Below are positions 18,356 through 28,625 of a stretch of 64,000 nt of DNA, one piece after another. The position numbers and the translations under genes are program-made. The stretch comes from Bosea sp. RAC05 (lineage in GTDB: Bacteria > Pseudomonadota > Alphaproteobacteria > Rhizobiales > Beijerinckiaceae). Location: positions 2,652,001 through 2,716,000 of the forward strand of contig NZ_CP016464.1 of NCBI RefSeq assembly GCF_001713455.1, read 5' to 3'. The first letter of the stretch is position 1; each line of letters begins with the position of its first letter. The notes below the pieces were generated by a model. That model was given only the letters and a program-made list of their open reading frames with translations, had not been told where the DNA came from and ran no database searches.

Positions 18356-19078
18356 GTGAAGCACTACGTCGCGCAGATTCCGATGAGCCTCTTCGTGCCC
18401 GAGGCGATGCACTGGGCCATCAAGGATGTGCTCGAGGGCGAGTATGAGACCGGCTATGACGGTGTCGGGCTCGACATTCTCGACATCGGCGCCAATGTCG
18501 GGTCCTTCGCGCTCTGGGCGACGGCGCGCTGGCCGGGCAGCCTGGTGACCTCCTATGAGCCGCATCCGGGCACCTTCGAACTGCTCCAGCGCAATACGGC
18601 TCGGCGCCGCGACATCGTGCCGGTCAACGCGGCCCTGTTTCCGGGCGGCGCCAGCACGGCGAGCTTCGTCAGCCGTTTCGCCGGTGATGGAGAATCCGGG
18701 CTCGCCTCCTATGCCGGCGACACCTTCGTCGAAGGGGCGATGGTCGAGCGCTACGAGGTGGCGGTGATCGACCCCGCCAGCCTGCCCTCGGCGGACATCG
18801 TCAAGATCGATATCGAGGGCGGGGAGGGCGATGTCCTCGACAGCCTCGACCTGTCGAAGACCTCGCTCGTCCTGCTCGAGTACCAGAACCGCAAGAACCG
18901 CCTCCAGCTCGAAGCCCGGCTGCGTGCCGATTTCGACCTGATCGACACGGTCGAGCACATCTGGGATCCCCTGCTCGAACAGCGCTGCTACAGGCCGGAT
19001 CTCGCCGGCGACGTCTATGGCCGGATGTTCGCGACCCGCAGGGGCATGACACGCCTGACGCGCGCTGCCGGCCGCTGA
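18356..19078 (+). CDS. FkbM family methyltransferase
   Basis: 240 residues. The SAM-binding motif I is DIGANVGSFALW at about 43-54. SYEPHPGTFELLQRN follows as motif II with the acidic ribose contact. The FkbM hallmark DIVKIDIEGGEGDVL lies in the middle. Such enzymes O-methylate sugars, lipids or small metabolites. The GTG start at 18356 has GGGGGG just ahead; an in-frame upstream extension to 18212 is rejected because it overlaps dnaE. No glycosyltransferase or polysaccharide genes lie nearby, so the substrate is unknown. It converges on the GGDEF gene. Confidence 0.8.
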   Translation: MKHYVAQIPMSLFVPEAMHWAIKDVLEGEYETGYDGVGLDILDIGANVGSFALWATARWPGSLVTSYEPHPGTFELLQRNTARRRDIVPVNAALFPGGASTASFVSRFAGDGESGLASYAGDTFVEGAMVERYEVAVIDPASLPSADIVKIDIEGGEGDVLDSLDLSKTSLVLLEYQNRKNRLQLEARLRADFDLIDTVEHIWDPLLEQRCYRPDLAGDVYGRMFATRRGMTRLTRAAGR

Positions 19079-19112
19079 TGCGGGGGAACGCCCGCGGCAA
19101 ACGCGCCTCGGC

Positions 19113-20282
19113 TCAGCTCACGGGGGCTTCTTCCTGCCGCGCCTGCACGCGGTCTCGGCCTAGGCGCTTCGAGCGGTAGAGCGCGCCGTCGGCGTCCTGC
19201 AGCAACTGGTCGAACGGCTGCGAGGCGGTGTCACCGGCGGCGACGCCGATGCTCAAAGTCGGCGCACTCGGCAGCCCCGGACGCGCCGCGAGCGCACTGG
19301 CGAAGGCCCGCCGCAGCCGCTCGGCGACGCGGATTCCCTCCTGCAAGCCGAGGCCGGGCAGCATCACCACGAATTCGTCGCCGCCATGGCGTGCGACGAT
19401 GTCGCCCTGGCGCAGCTGGCTTCGGGCCATGTCGGCGAAGAGCCGCAGGATCTCGTCGCCGGCTGCATGGCCATGGGTGTCGTTGAGCGTCTTGAAGTGG
19501 TCGATGTCGATCAGCAGCAGCGCGGCGCGCTGCGACCGGCCGGCAGGGCTGGACAGGGCGGCCACCGCGCGGTCGAGACCGCTGCGGTTCATGGCTCCCG
19601 TCAGGGGATCGCTCTCGGCGAGCGCGGCGAGCTGGCTGCTGCTGCGCTCCGCCGCCAGCAGCAGCAGGGCGTTGCCACGGGCGAGGACGAGCGCCGCGGC
19701 GCCCACGGCGGTCCAGTGCATCGGGACCGGCTGGGGCGGAAACAGCTCGTCGCCGAAGTGCCCGTTCCACGCCAGGATGGCGCGGATGAAAAACAGAATG
19801 CTCGTCGGCAGGAACAGCGCCACGAGGATCCAGGCCGAGCGCAGCCTGCCCCGCGTCGCGAGGCGGAAGCCCTCCCGTGTCACGGCGGCGTCGCAGCAGG
19901 CCCACAACAGAGCCACAAGCGCGGCGCGCCGGGGAAAGCCGCCGGGCTCGATCCACAGCACCAGCAGGATCATCGGCGCGACGACCGCTACCAGATAATG
20001 TGACGGGCTCGTGCGAAGCCCGGCGAAGCTGCGGACGCTGACGAGGACGAGGAGGTAGCCGGCCCAGGCCAGCGTGTTCGCCAGTCCCATCGCGATCAGG
20101 TCGGGCAGCGTTCCGCGCAGCACGACGAGGACGATGCCGGCGCCGATCAGCAGGCTGCTCAGGCCCCACCACAGCGGCCAGCGCCCGAAGCGCCCCGTTG
20201 CGAAGGCACTGAGCTGAAGCAGGCCGAGGATGATCGACGTCGCGGCGGCCACCGCATAGATCGTTCGCAGGTCGAGAGGCAC
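19113..20282 (-). CDS. Membrane-bound diguanylate cyclase (GGDEF)
   Basis: 389 residues. The first 215 residues hold about six to seven membrane helices forming an unclassified sensor. A GGDEF domain follows, with DIDHFKTLNDTHGHAAGD, the active-site RHGGDEFVVMLPG and, five residues before it, the inhibitory I-site RQGD. It should therefore make cyclic di-GMP and be limited by product inhibition. No EAL domain is present. The start is a GTG without a clear ribosome site, so the exact N-terminus is uncertain. It is divergent from rpsB across a 259-base region. Confidence 0.88.
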   Translation of the reverse strand: MPLDLRTIYAVAAATSIILGLLQLSAFATGRFGRWPLWWGLSSLLIGAGIVLVVLRGTLPDLIAMGLANTLAWAGYLLVLVSVRSFAGLRTSPSHYLVAVVAPMILLVLWIEPGGFPRRAALVALLWACCDAAVTREGFRLATRGRLRSAWILVALFLPTSILFFIRAILAWNGHFGDELFPPQPVPMHWTAVGAAALVLARGNALLLLAAERSSSQLAALAESDPLTGAMNRSGLDRAVAALSSPAGRSQRAALLLIDIDHFKTLNDTHGHAAGDEILRLFADMARSQLRQGDIVARHGGDEFVVMLPGLGLQEGIRVAERLRRAFASALAARPGLPSAPTLSIGVAAGDTASQPFDQLLQDADGALYRSKRLGRDRVQARQEEAPVS

Positions 20283-20397
20283 GGGCGGGTGTCCGGTCGG
20301 GCTCCGACTTCTCTAGCGCAACGGATCGGAGCGGTCTTGCATCATTAACGGGCGCGCCGGTCCGGTGGCGCAGGCGCCATTTGCCCGCGCCGCCGCC

Positions 20398-20426
20398 TTG
20401 CATTCGCGGCGCTTCCCCTGTATGGC
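20398..20426 (+). promoter_or_regulatory. Candidate sigma-70 promoter for rpsB
   Basis: TTGCAT (20398-20403) and TATGGC (20421-20426) are separated by exactly 17 bases, about 115 bases ahead of the rpsB start. The -35 matches four of six and the -10 four of six. It is the best-looking pair in the divergent region between the GGDEF gene and rpsB. The leader between promoter and gene would be about 110 bases, long enough for regulation by S2, but I did not recognise a known leader motif. Confidence 0.4.
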
Positions 20427-20541
20427 GCAGCCCATCCCACATGGGGAGCACCGCCTCGGCTTCGAGGCGATCCGGTGACTTGGCAGCTCATGCCTCGTTC
20501 ATTCGCACCCCAGAGGCTCAACCGGAAGGACGTTACAGACC

Positions 20542-21552
<1,011 letters not shown>

Positions 21553-21630
21553 GCCCACCAGGCGGGATGCGGCGCGTCATCGGCGCGTCGCAATCCGGCT
21601 GCTGATGAGACAACGATGAACGCCGACCAG

Positions 21631-21658
21631 CGCCGACGCCGGAAACGGAGCGTCGGCG
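21631..21658 (+). other. Hairpin between rpsB and tsf
   Basis: Perfect 9-base-pair GC-rich stem (CGCCGACGC pairing with GCGTCGGCG) and a 10-base loop, in the 185-base rpsB-tsf gap. No run of Ts follows, so it is not a clear terminator; it could attenuate or process the rpsB-tsf transcript, as described for this operon in other bacteria. A structural inference only. Confidence 0.45.
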
Positions 21659-21737
21659 TTGCTCCATAGGAGCCGGTCCGGCTGGGATCCGCGGCAGCCC
21701 GCCATGCGGTGCCGCACGACAGACGAGGATGACGAAG

Positions 21738-22661
21738 ATGGCTGCAATCACCGCCGCACTGGTGAAGGAACTCCGCGACAAGACCGGCGCGGGCATGATG
21801 GACTGCAAGACCGCGCTCTCGGCCGTCGACGGTGACATCGAGGCCGCGATCGACTGGCTGCGCACCAAGGGCCTCGCCAAGGCCGCCAAGAAGGCTGACC
21901 GCGTCGCTGCCGAAGGTCTGGTCGCCGTGGCGGTTTCTGGTCACAGCGGCGTCGTGATCGAGCTGAATTCCGAAACCGATTTCGTGGCCCGCAACCTGGA
22001 ATTCCAGGGGCTCGCGCATGGCATCGCCAATGTCGCGCTCGAGCGTGGCGGCGACGCCGAGGCGGTGCTGGCCCATCACTATCCGGGCGGCGGCACGGTC
22101 AAGGATGCCATCGCCAACGCGATCGCCACCATTGGCGAGAACATGAACCTGCGCCGCGTCGCGCAGCTCAAGGTCTCGGCCGGCGTGATCGGCACCTATG
22201 TCCACGGCGCGGTCGCCGATGGCCTCGGCAAGATCGGCGTGATCGTCGCGCTGGAGTCGACCGGCAAGGCTGATGAACTCGCGCTTCTCGGCCGCCAGCT
22301 CGCCATGCATGTCGCGGCGACGAACCCCGTCGCTCTCGATCTCGCCTCGGTCGCCCCCGAGGTTCTGGAGCGCGAAAAGGCGATCCTGGCCGAGAAGAAC
22401 GCCGGCAAGCCGGCCCATGTGCTCGAGAAGATCACCGAGAGCGGGCTGAAGAGCTACGCCAAGGAATACTGCCTGCTCGAGCAGACCTATATCCATGACG
22501 GCGCCAAGTCGGTCGGCCAGGTCCTCAAGGAGATCGAGGGCAAGGTCGGCGCGCCGGTGAAGCTGACCGGCTTCGCCCGTTACGCGCTGGGCGAGGGCAT
22601 CGAGAAGGAAGAGACCGATTTCGCCGCCGAGGTCGCCGCCGCCGGCGGCACGACGGGCTGA
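21738..22661 (+). CDS. tsf: Elongation factor Ts
   Basis: 307 residues; nucleotide exchange factor that recharges EF-Tu with GTP. The start [20 protein letters not shown] gives the conserved N-terminal UBA-like module, and the signature [12 protein letters not shown] is present. The core dimerisation region has SETDFVARN. Of two in-frame ATGs (21729 and 21738) the second is chosen because GAGG is nine bases upstream; the first has no room for a ribosome site. The gene ends just before a strong terminator. Confidence 0.97.
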   Translation: MAAITAALVKELRDKTGAGMMDCKTALSAVDGDIEAAIDWLRTKGLAKAAKKADRVAAEGLVAVAVSGHSGVVIELNSETDFVARNLEFQGLAHGIANVALERGGDAEAVLAHHYPGGGTVKDAIANAIATIGENMNLRRVAQLKVSAGVIGTYVHGAVADGLGKIGVIVALESTGKADELALLGRQLAMHVAATNPVALDLASVAPEVLEREKAILAEKNAGKPAHVLEKITESGLKSYAKEYCLLEQTYIHDGAKSVGQVLKEIEGKVGAPVKLTGFARYALGEGIEKEETDFAAEVAAAGGTTG

Positions 22662-22686
22662 GCGGGCTCGGAACCGACGAAACCAG

Positions 22687-22712
22687 GGCCGCGCTCCAGC
22701 GCGGCCTTTTTT
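22687..22712 (+). terminator. Rho-independent terminator after tsf
   Basis: Perfect 9-base-pair stem GGCCGCGCT/AGCGCGGCC with a two-base loop as written (four in practice), followed by six Ts. It ends the rpsB-tsf transcript 26 bases after the tsf stop and separates it from pyrH. Confidence 0.9.
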
Positions 22713-22827
22713 GTAGGAGGAGGCTCCCAACGCCGATGGCGGCGTGGCCCTCCGCGACCCGGCGCGGACGACCTGTCGGTCTGCGGCCGGATCATGCGAT
22801 CATCAGATGCAGGACGGAGACGATCCG

Positions 22828-23535
22828 ATGCGGCCCCAGCGCGTTCTCGTGAAGCTCTCCGGCGAAGCCCTGGCCGGACAGGCCGGATCGGGCCTCGACG
22901 GCGCGACGCTGACGGCGCTCGCCGCCGACATCGCCCATGCCTCGCGCGAGGGCGTCGAGATCGCCATCGTCGTCGGCGGCGGCAATTTCTTCCGCGGCGT
23001 CCAGGGGCTGACCAAGGGCCTCGACCGCACCAGCGCCGATTCGATCGGCATGCTCGGCACGGTGATGAACGCGCTCGCCCTCGAACACGCGATCGAGAGC
23101 GCCGGTGCCCCGGCGCGTGCGATGTCGGCCGTTCCGATGCCCTCGCTCTGCGAGAGCTATGCCCGCAAGCGCGCGCTCGACCATCTCACCAACGGCAAGG
23201 TCGTGGTGCTCGGCGGCGGCACCGGCAATCCCTATTTCACCACCGACACCGGCGCCGCCCTGCGCGCCGCGGAGCTCGGCTGCAGCCATCTGCTCAAGGC
23301 GACGCAGGTCGACGGTGTCTATTCGGCCGACCCGAAGAAGGACCCGGCTGCGACCCGCTTCGAGACGCTCACCCATGCCGAGGCGATCTCCCGCGACCTG
23401 AAGGTGATGGACACCGCCGCCTTCGCCCTGGCGCGCGATGCCGGGCTGACCATCGTCGTGTTCTCGATCGCCGAGGCCGGCATGCTGGCGGCCGTGCTGC
23501 GCGGGGAGGGCCGGGCGACCTATGTGACGCCGTAA
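22828..23535 (+). CDS. pyrH: UMP kinase
   Basis: 235 residues; phosphorylates UMP to UDP in pyrimidine synthesis and is hexameric in bacteria. MRPQRVLVKLSGEALAG is the typical start, with the GGGNFFRG nucleotide loop at about 51-58. The conserved VVVLGGGTGNPYFTTDT region follows the middle and a DGVYSADPKKDP uridine/ATP-site segment is near 170. The ATG at 22828 has GGAG upstream; the earlier ATG at 22807 is rejected. It is followed by frr after 161 bases, the usual order. Confidence 0.96.
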   Translation: MRPQRVLVKLSGEALAGQAGSGLDGATLTALAADIAHASREGVEIAIVVGGGNFFRGVQGLTKGLDRTSADSIGMLGTVMNALALEHAIESAGAPARAMSAVPMPSLCESYARKRALDHLTNGKVVVLGGGTGNPYFTTDTGAALRAAELGCSHLLKATQVDGVYSADPKKDPAATRFETLTHAEAISRDLKVMDTAAFALARDAGLTIVVFSIAEAGMLAAVLRGEGRATYVTP

Positions 23536-23696
23536 TTCCTTCGCGTCACGATGTTCTTGACCGTGGCCGGCCCCGCCGCCATGGTCGCGCCGGGTCCGTG
23601 GAAACACCCGGCAACGCACAACCGATCTCGCATCGCAGCCGGCGGCAAGCCGGCCGTCGCTTCGACGCGGTGCACAAGTTCAAGGTCTAGAAGACG

Positions 23697-24260
23697 ATGC
23701 CCCAGACGACGTTCGATCTCGCCGACGTGAAGCGCCGCATGCAGGGCGCGCTGCAGTCCTTCAAGGGCGATCTCGCCTCCCTGCGCTCGGGCCGCGCCTC
23801 GGCCAACATGCTGGATCCGATCCAGGTCGAGGCCTATGGCGCCCGCCAGCCTCTCTCCCAGCTCGCCACGGTCAGCGTGCCGGAGGCCCGCCTGCTCAGC
23901 GTCCAGGTCTGGGACCGCAGCATGGTCGGCCCGGTCGAGAAAGCGATTCGCGAATCCGATCTCGGCCTCAACCCGCAGACGGAAGGCCAGGTCCTGCGCA
24001 TCCGCATCCCCGAGCTGAACGAGCAGCGCCGCAAGGAGATGGTCAAGGTCGCGCATAAATACGCCGAGGAGTCGAAGATCGCGGTGCGCCATGTCCGCCG
24101 CGACGCCATCGACACGATCAAGAAGGTCGAGAAGGAGGGCGCCTTCACCAAGGACGATGTGACGCGCCAGTCCGACCAGGTTCAGAAGGTCACCGACCAG
24201 CACATCGCCGAGATCGACCAGGCGCTGGCGGCCAAGGAGAAGGAAATCCTGAGCGTCTGA
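23697..24260 (+). CDS. frr: Ribosome recycling factor
   Basis: 187 residues, the standard length. With EF-G it splits the post-termination ribosome. The three-helix-bundle signature is visible: [20 protein letters not shown] near residues 28-47, [19 protein letters not shown] in the central helix, and a C-terminal helix ending [10 protein letters not shown]. It starts at the ATG of [12 protein letters not shown] and lies between pyrH and uppS, as in most proteobacteria. Confidence 0.97.
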   Translation: MPQTTFDLADVKRRMQGALQSFKGDLASLRSGRASANMLDPIQVEAYGARQPLSQLATVSVPEARLLSVQVWDRSMVGPVEKAIRESDLGLNPQTEGQVLRIRIPELNEQRRKEMVKVAHKYAEESKIAVRHVRRDAIDTIKKVEKEGAFTKDDVTRQSDQVQKVTDQHIAEIDQALAAKEKEILSV

Positions 24261-24318
24261 CGCTCGCGGCGCGAAGGCGCCCGGTTCCCCGGCGCAGGCC
24301 GAACGAGGCATATCCAGA

Positions 24319-25077
24319 ATGTCAGCAGGCCAGCGCCCGGGACACTTCCCCCAGCCCGCCCATGTCGCGATCATCATGGACGGCAATGGGCGCTGGGCGC
24401 AGATGCGTGGCCTGCCCCGGCAGGAGGGGCATCGCCGCGGCCTCGAGGCGCTGCGCGCCACGGTCCGCAATGCCGGCGATCTCGGCGTCAGGATCCTGAC
24501 GCTCTACAGCTTCTCCACCGAGAACTGGCGCCGCCCGGCGACCGAGGTCTCGTTCCTGCTCGGCCTGCTCAAGCGTTTCGTCGAGAAGGATTTGGGCGAA
24601 CTCCATGCCGCCGGCGTGCGGGTCCGCATCATCGGCGGCCGCGACGATCTCAGCCCCGATCTGCGCCGCCTGGTCGAGCATGCGGAGACGCTGACGCGCG
24701 ACAACACCGCGATGACGCTCGTCGTCGCCTTCAACTACGGCGCGCGCGACGAGATCGTCCGGGCGACGCGCCGGCTGGCGGCCGATGCCGCGGCGGGCCG
24801 GATCGAGCCGGCCGCCATCGACGAGGCCATGCTCGGCTCGCGTCTCGACACCGCCGATCTGCCCGATCCCGAGCTGGTTATCCGCACCTCCGGCGAGACG
24901 CGAATCTCGAACTTCCTGCTTTGGCAGGCGGCCTATGCCGAGTTCGTCTTCCTGCCGGTGCTCTGGCCCGATTTCGACCGCGCCGCCTTCGAGGAGGCCC
25001 TCGCCGAGTACGGCCGGCGCGAGCGCCGCTTCGGCGGCGTCTCCGAAGGCGTCGACCGGTCCGTGGGCGCGGCATGA
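24319..25077 (+). CDS. uppS: Isoprenyl (undecaprenyl) diphosphate synthase
   Basis: 252 residues; a cis-prenyltransferase that makes the C55 lipid carrier for peptidoglycan and other glycans. The catalytic aspartate and substrate loop are in [20 protein letters not shown] (about 15-34). Next comes [14 protein letters not shown]. The C-terminal signature is [20 protein letters not shown] with WPDF shortly after. Its stop overlaps the cdsA start (ATGA), so the two are translationally coupled. Confidence 0.96.
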   Translation: MSAGQRPGHFPQPAHVAIIMDGNGRWAQMRGLPRQEGHRRGLEALRATVRNAGDLGVRILTLYSFSTENWRRPATEVSFLLGLLKRFVEKDLGELHAAGVRVRIIGGRDDLSPDLRRLVEHAETLTRDNTAMTLVVAFNYGARDEIVRATRRLAADAAAGRIEPAAIDEAMLGSRLDTADLPDPELVIRTSGETRISNFLLWQAAYAEFVFLPVLWPDFDRAAFEEALAEYGRRERRFGGVSEGVDRSVGAA

Positions 25078-25901
25078 CCAGTCCCGCCGCCGGACAACCT
25101 CGATCCGGCCAGGGCGAATTGCGGCTGCGGATCATCTCGGCCCTGGTCCTGGCCGCCGTCGTCCTGCTCGCGACCGCCTGGGGCGGCTGGCCGTTCCGGA
25201 TCATCTGGACGCTGGTCGCCGGTCTCGTCGCCTATGAATGGCTGTCGATCGCCGCCACCCGCGACCATGCCGTCGCCGCCGCGATCGGCGTCGTGCTGGC
25301 CGGCCTGCTGCTGGGTTTCGCACCGGTGAGCCAGCCGGCGCTGGCGGGTGTCGCAGCACTGGCGGCTCTCGTGGGCGCCGTCCTGACCCCGCGCATGCGC
25401 GGGCGGCTGCCGCTGGAGCTCTGCGGCATCGCCTATGCGCTGGCCTTCGCCCTCGTCGCGCCGGCGCTGCGTTCGCAGCCGGAGATCGGGCTTTCGCTGG
25501 TGATCTGGAGCTTCGCTGTCGTCTGGTTCACCGACATCGCCGCCTATTTCACCGGCCGCAGGCTCGGCGGGCCGAAGCTGATGCCAAGCGTCAGCCCCGG
25601 CAAGACCTGGTCGGGTGCGATCGGCGGGGCGCTGGTGGGCACGCTCTGCGGCTATGCCGTCTGGGCGTTCACGCCCGCTGCCCAGCAGATCGTGGGGGCA
25701 GGGCTCGTCATCGCCGGGTCCCTGGCGGGGTCGATCTTCAGCCAGATGGGCGATCTCTTCGAGTCGGCGCTGAAGCGCCGCTTCGGCGCCAAGGATTCGA
25801 GTCGGCTGATCCCCGGCCATGGCGGCTTCCTCGACCGGCTCGATGGCTACTGGGCGGTGCTCGTCTTCGCCGGCTTCGTCCTCTTCCTGTCCCATCTCTG
25901 A
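25074..25901 (+). CDS. cdsA: Phosphatidate cytidylyltransferase
   Basis: 275-residue inner-membrane enzyme that makes CDP-diacylglycerol from phosphatidate and CTP. About seven to eight membrane helices are present. The family signature near the C-terminus is readable as [20 protein letters not shown] followed by DRLDGY, with the metal-binding aspartate. [18 protein letters not shown] and [12 protein letters not shown] precede it. The start overlaps the uppS stop. dxr follows after 13 bases. Confidence 0.95.
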   Translation: MTSPAAGQPRSGQGELRLRIISALVLAAVVLLATAWGGWPFRIIWTLVAGLVAYEWLSIAATRDHAVAAAIGVVLAGLLLGFAPVSQPALAGVAALAALVGAVLTPRMRGRLPLELCGIAYALAFALVAPALRSQPEIGLSLVIWSFAVVWFTDIAAYFTGRRLGGPKLMPSVSPGKTWSGAIGGALVGTLCGYAVWAFTPAAQQIVGAGLVIAGSLAGSIFSQMGDLFESALKRRFGAKDSSRLIPGHGGFLDRLDGYWAVLVFAGFVLFLSHL

Positions 25902-25914
25902 CGCGGATCAGCGC

Positions 25915-27093
25915 ATGCTTCGCACCGTCACGCTTCTCGGAGCGACCGGGTCCATCGGCCGATCGACCCGCGAGGTCGTGGCGGAGAATCCCGACCGGCT
26001 GAGGATCGCAGCGGTGGTGGCTGGGCGCGACGCCGTGGCGCTGGCCCGCATCGCGATCGAGACCGGCGCCAGCTTCGCCGCGCTCGCCGACGAACAGGCC
26101 GGGCCCGCTCTGGCCGAGGCGCTGGCCGGCAGCGGCATCGCCTGCGGGGCGGGGCGCAGCGCCGTGCTCGAGGCGGTCAGTCGGGAGAGCGACATTGTCG
26201 TCAGCGCCATCTCGGGGGCTGCCGGGCTGGAGGCGACGTTTGCGGCGCTGACGCCGGGCCGCGTTGTCGCGCTCGCCAACAAGGAGAGCCTCGTCTGTGC
26301 CGGGGCGGCCGTGATGGCGCGCGCCAGAGCTGTCGGCGCCCGCATCCTGCCGCTCGATTCCGAGCACAACGCCCTGCATCAGGTGCTGGGCGCCGAGCCG
26401 ATCGAGGCGATCCGCAGCATGACGCTGACTGCCTCGGGCGGGCCGTTCCGGACCTGGAGCGCCGAGCGGATCGCGGCCGCCCGGCCCGAGCAGGCGCTGG
26501 CCCACCCCAATTATGCGATGGGCGCCAAGATCACGATCGACTCCGCCAGCATGATGAACAAGGGGCTCGAGCTGATCGAGGCCTGCTTCCTGTTCGGGCT
26601 GGTGCCGGGGCAGCTCGAGGTGCTGGTCCATCCCCAGCAGATCGTCCATGGCCTCGTCACCTTCCGCGACGGGTCGGTCAGCGCCGGCATGGCGCTGCCG
26701 GACATGCGGGTGGCCGCCGCCCATTGCCTCGGCATCGACGGCCGCCTCGACGCGCCGCCCGCCCGTTTCCTCGATCTCGCGATGAGCGCGCCGCTGAGCT
26801 TCGAACGGCCGGACCTCGTCCGCTTCCCGGCGCTCGGGCTGGCCATCGCCGCCCTGGCGGCCGGCGGGGCCATGCCGGCCATCCTCAATGCCGCCAATGA
26901 GGTAGCCGTCGCCGCCTTCCTGGAGGGGCGGATCGGTTTTCCCGGGATCGCGGGCCTGGTCGAGGCCGTCTGCGCAGGCCCCGGCGCGGGGCTCCCGGCC
27001 GCGACCGATGTGGCGGCTGCGCTGGCCATTGACCATGAGGCGAGAAACCGCGCGCGCGAACTCTTGTCGCGGGCGCCCTTCGCTGTCACCTAA
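25915..27093 (+). CDS. dxr: 1-deoxy-D-xylulose 5-phosphate reductoisomerase
   Basis: 392 residues; second step of the MEP isoprenoid pathway, NADPH-dependent. The NADPH-binding loop LLGATGSIG is at about 7-15, LANKESLVCAG in the centre, and the metal and substrate site is IDSEHNALHQ-like (PLDSEHNALHQ). The flexible loop GGPFRTW and the NYAMGAKITIDSASMMNKG segment follow. The ATG at 25915 is chosen since the conserved motif begins four residues later. It feeds the isoprenoid supply used by uppS two genes upstream. Confidence 0.96.
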   Translation: MLRTVTLLGATGSIGRSTREVVAENPDRLRIAAVVAGRDAVALARIAIETGASFAALADEQAGPALAEALAGSGIACGAGRSAVLEAVSRESDIVVSAISGAAGLEATFAALTPGRVVALANKESLVCAGAAVMARARAVGARILPLDSEHNALHQVLGAEPIEAIRSMTLTASGGPFRTWSAERIAAARPEQALAHPNYAMGAKITIDSASMMNKGLELIEACFLFGLVPGQLEVLVHPQQIVHGLVTFRDGSVSAGMALPDMRVAAAHCLGIDGRLDAPPARFLDLAMSAPLSFERPDLVRFPALGLAIAALAAGGAMPAILNAANEVAVAAFLEGRIGFPGIAGLVEAVCAGPGAGLPAATDVAAALAIDHEARNRARELLSRAPFAVT

Positions 27094-27114
27094 GGCGCAG
27101 AACGGGAGACGGTG

Positions 27115-28266
27115 ATGGATTTCTTGGCGACACTCTGGAACGCGGGCGCGTTCCTGCCGGCCTATATCCTGCCCTTCCTCTTCGTGCTGACCATCGTCGT
27201 CTTCGTCCATGAGCTCGGCCATTTCCTCGTGGCCCGCTGGTGCGGCGTCGACGTCAAGGTCTTCTCAATTGGCTTCGGCCGCGAGCTGTTCGGCTTCAAC
27301 GACCGCCACGGCACGCGCTGGCGCTTCGCGCTGATCCCGCTCGGGGGCTACGTCAAGTTCTCGGGCGATGCGGATGCGGCTTCGGCCGGGGCCGATTCCG
27401 CCGAACTGGGCACGATGACGCAGCAGCAGCGGGAACGCTCCTTCCCGGCCCAGTCGATCGGCGAGCGCGCGGCCATCGTCGCCGCCGGCCCGATCGCCAA
27501 CTTCCTGCTCGCCATCCTGATCTTCGGCGCCTCCGTCTATGTCTTCGGCAAGCCGGTGCTCGCGCCGCGCGTCGACCAGGTCGTCGCCGGCAGCGCTGCC
27601 GAGCGCGGCGGCCTGCGCGCGGGCGATCTCGTTGTTTCGATCGACGGCCGCGCGATCTCCAGCTTCTCCGACATGCAGCGCGCGATCTCGGTCCGCCCCG
27701 AGGAGACGCTGACCGTCGTGGTGGATCGCGCCGGAGCGCTGGTGACGCTGCCCGTCACGCCGGCGCTCGTCGAACAGAGCACGCCGGTCGGCAAGCAGCG
27801 CATCGGCGTGCTCGGGGTCCAGGCCTCGCGTCAGGCCAGCGACTGGCAGACGCAGCACTTCGGCCTGCTCGAATCGGCCAAGGTCGGCGTCGGCGAGACC
27901 TGGTACGTCGTCGAGCGCACCTATGACTACCTCGCCAAGCTCGTGCGCGGGCGTGAATCGGTCGATCAGCTCTCCGGCCCGATTCGGATCGCGCAGGTCT
28001 CGGGCATCGTCGCCAGCAGTTCGGGCCTGATGGGGCTGCTCAACCTCGCCGCGATCCTCTCGGTCTCGATCGGCCTGATGAACCTCTTCCCCGTGCCGAT
28101 GCTCGATGGCGGGCATCTGATGTTCTATGCGATCGAGGCGGTGCGTGGCCGCCCCCTCAGCGACCGGGCCCAGGAACTCGGCTTCCGCTTCGGCCTCGGG
28201 CTGGTGTTGATGCTGATGCTCTTCGTCACCTGGAACGATCTCGTCCACGTGCGATCCCTGCTCTAG
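27115..28266 (+). CDS. rseP: Site-2 protease RseP (M50 family)
   Basis: 383-residue intramembrane zinc metalloprotease. HELGH is at residues 33-37 in the first membrane helix, and the third metal ligand is in LFPVPMLDGGHL (about 324-335) near the C-terminus. One PDZ domain (about 125-195) lies between. In alphaproteobacteria the homologue (MmpA) cleaves membrane-bound regulators, and in enterobacteria RseP cleaves anti-sigma E. Adjacent GTG and ATG start codons occur; the ATG at 27115 is preferred. It precedes bamA in the usual order. Confidence 0.95.
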   Translation: MDFLATLWNAGAFLPAYILPFLFVLTIVVFVHELGHFLVARWCGVDVKVFSIGFGRELFGFNDRHGTRWRFALIPLGGYVKFSGDADAASAGADSAELGTMTQQQRERSFPAQSIGERAAIVAAGPIANFLLAILIFGASVYVFGKPVLAPRVDQVVAGSAAERGGLRAGDLVVSIDGRAISSFSDMQRAISVRPEETLTVVVDRAGALVTLPVTPALVEQSTPVGKQRIGVLGVQASRQASDWQTQHFGLLESAKVGVGETWYVVERTYDYLAKLVRGRESVDQLSGPIRIAQVSGIVASSSGLMGLLNLAAILSVSIGLMNLFPVPMLDGGHLMFYAIEAVRGRPLSDRAQELGFRFGLGLVLMLMLFVTWNDLVHVRSLL

Positions 28267-28625
28267 TCCTTCGGGCGAAGCCCGGAATCGCGGGCCCCGC
28301 GGGGCCCGCGGCCGGGCGGCCCGTTAACGGCTTGCGGAGGATTTGAACGTTCCGGCCGGGCCGGCGCCGGCGCCGCGTGATTTTTGGTGCGTCGCAGCAT
28401 CGCTCTTGGCAGCCGCTGGCGGGCCGCTTTGCGGCAGAATCGGGGCAATCCGCGTGGCCTCCGAGCAACGAGCGCCCTGAAAATATTTCGTTAACGACAA
28501 TGCCCGTTTGCACCCCGCGGGAAACTTTGTAGAAGCGAATGGACTGCAATGTCCCCATGCGGCCGCTCGTAGGCGGTCGCCCCCGCGACCGGGGTGGTGA
28601 CCTGATAAATGGAATAGGCGACCCG
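28267..28625. other. Intergenic region ahead of bamA (359 bases)
   Basis: No convincing gene is seen. Just after rseP there is a perfect GC palindrome (28289-28310). The 3' half is more AT-rich around 28480-28545 (TTCGTTAACGACAA), a plausible site for the bamA promoter. An in-frame ATG at 28539 could extend BamA by 29 residues, but this would place extra sequence before the signal peptide and is not preferred. I found no exact ECF-type promoter. Confidence 0.4.
28289..28310. repeat. Perfect 22-base GC palindrome
   Basis: An uninterrupted self-complementary stretch of 22 bases centred between 28299 and 28300, made only of G and C. It starts 22 bases after the rseP stop. It could form a stem in RNA that ends or stabilises the rseP transcript, but no T run follows. 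No second copy was noticed in the window. Confidence 0.6.

Noticed and set aside
28500..28535. ECF-sigma-like promoter (GGGAAAC) before bamA
   Set aside because: It does not match GGAAC with a GTT element at the right spacing.
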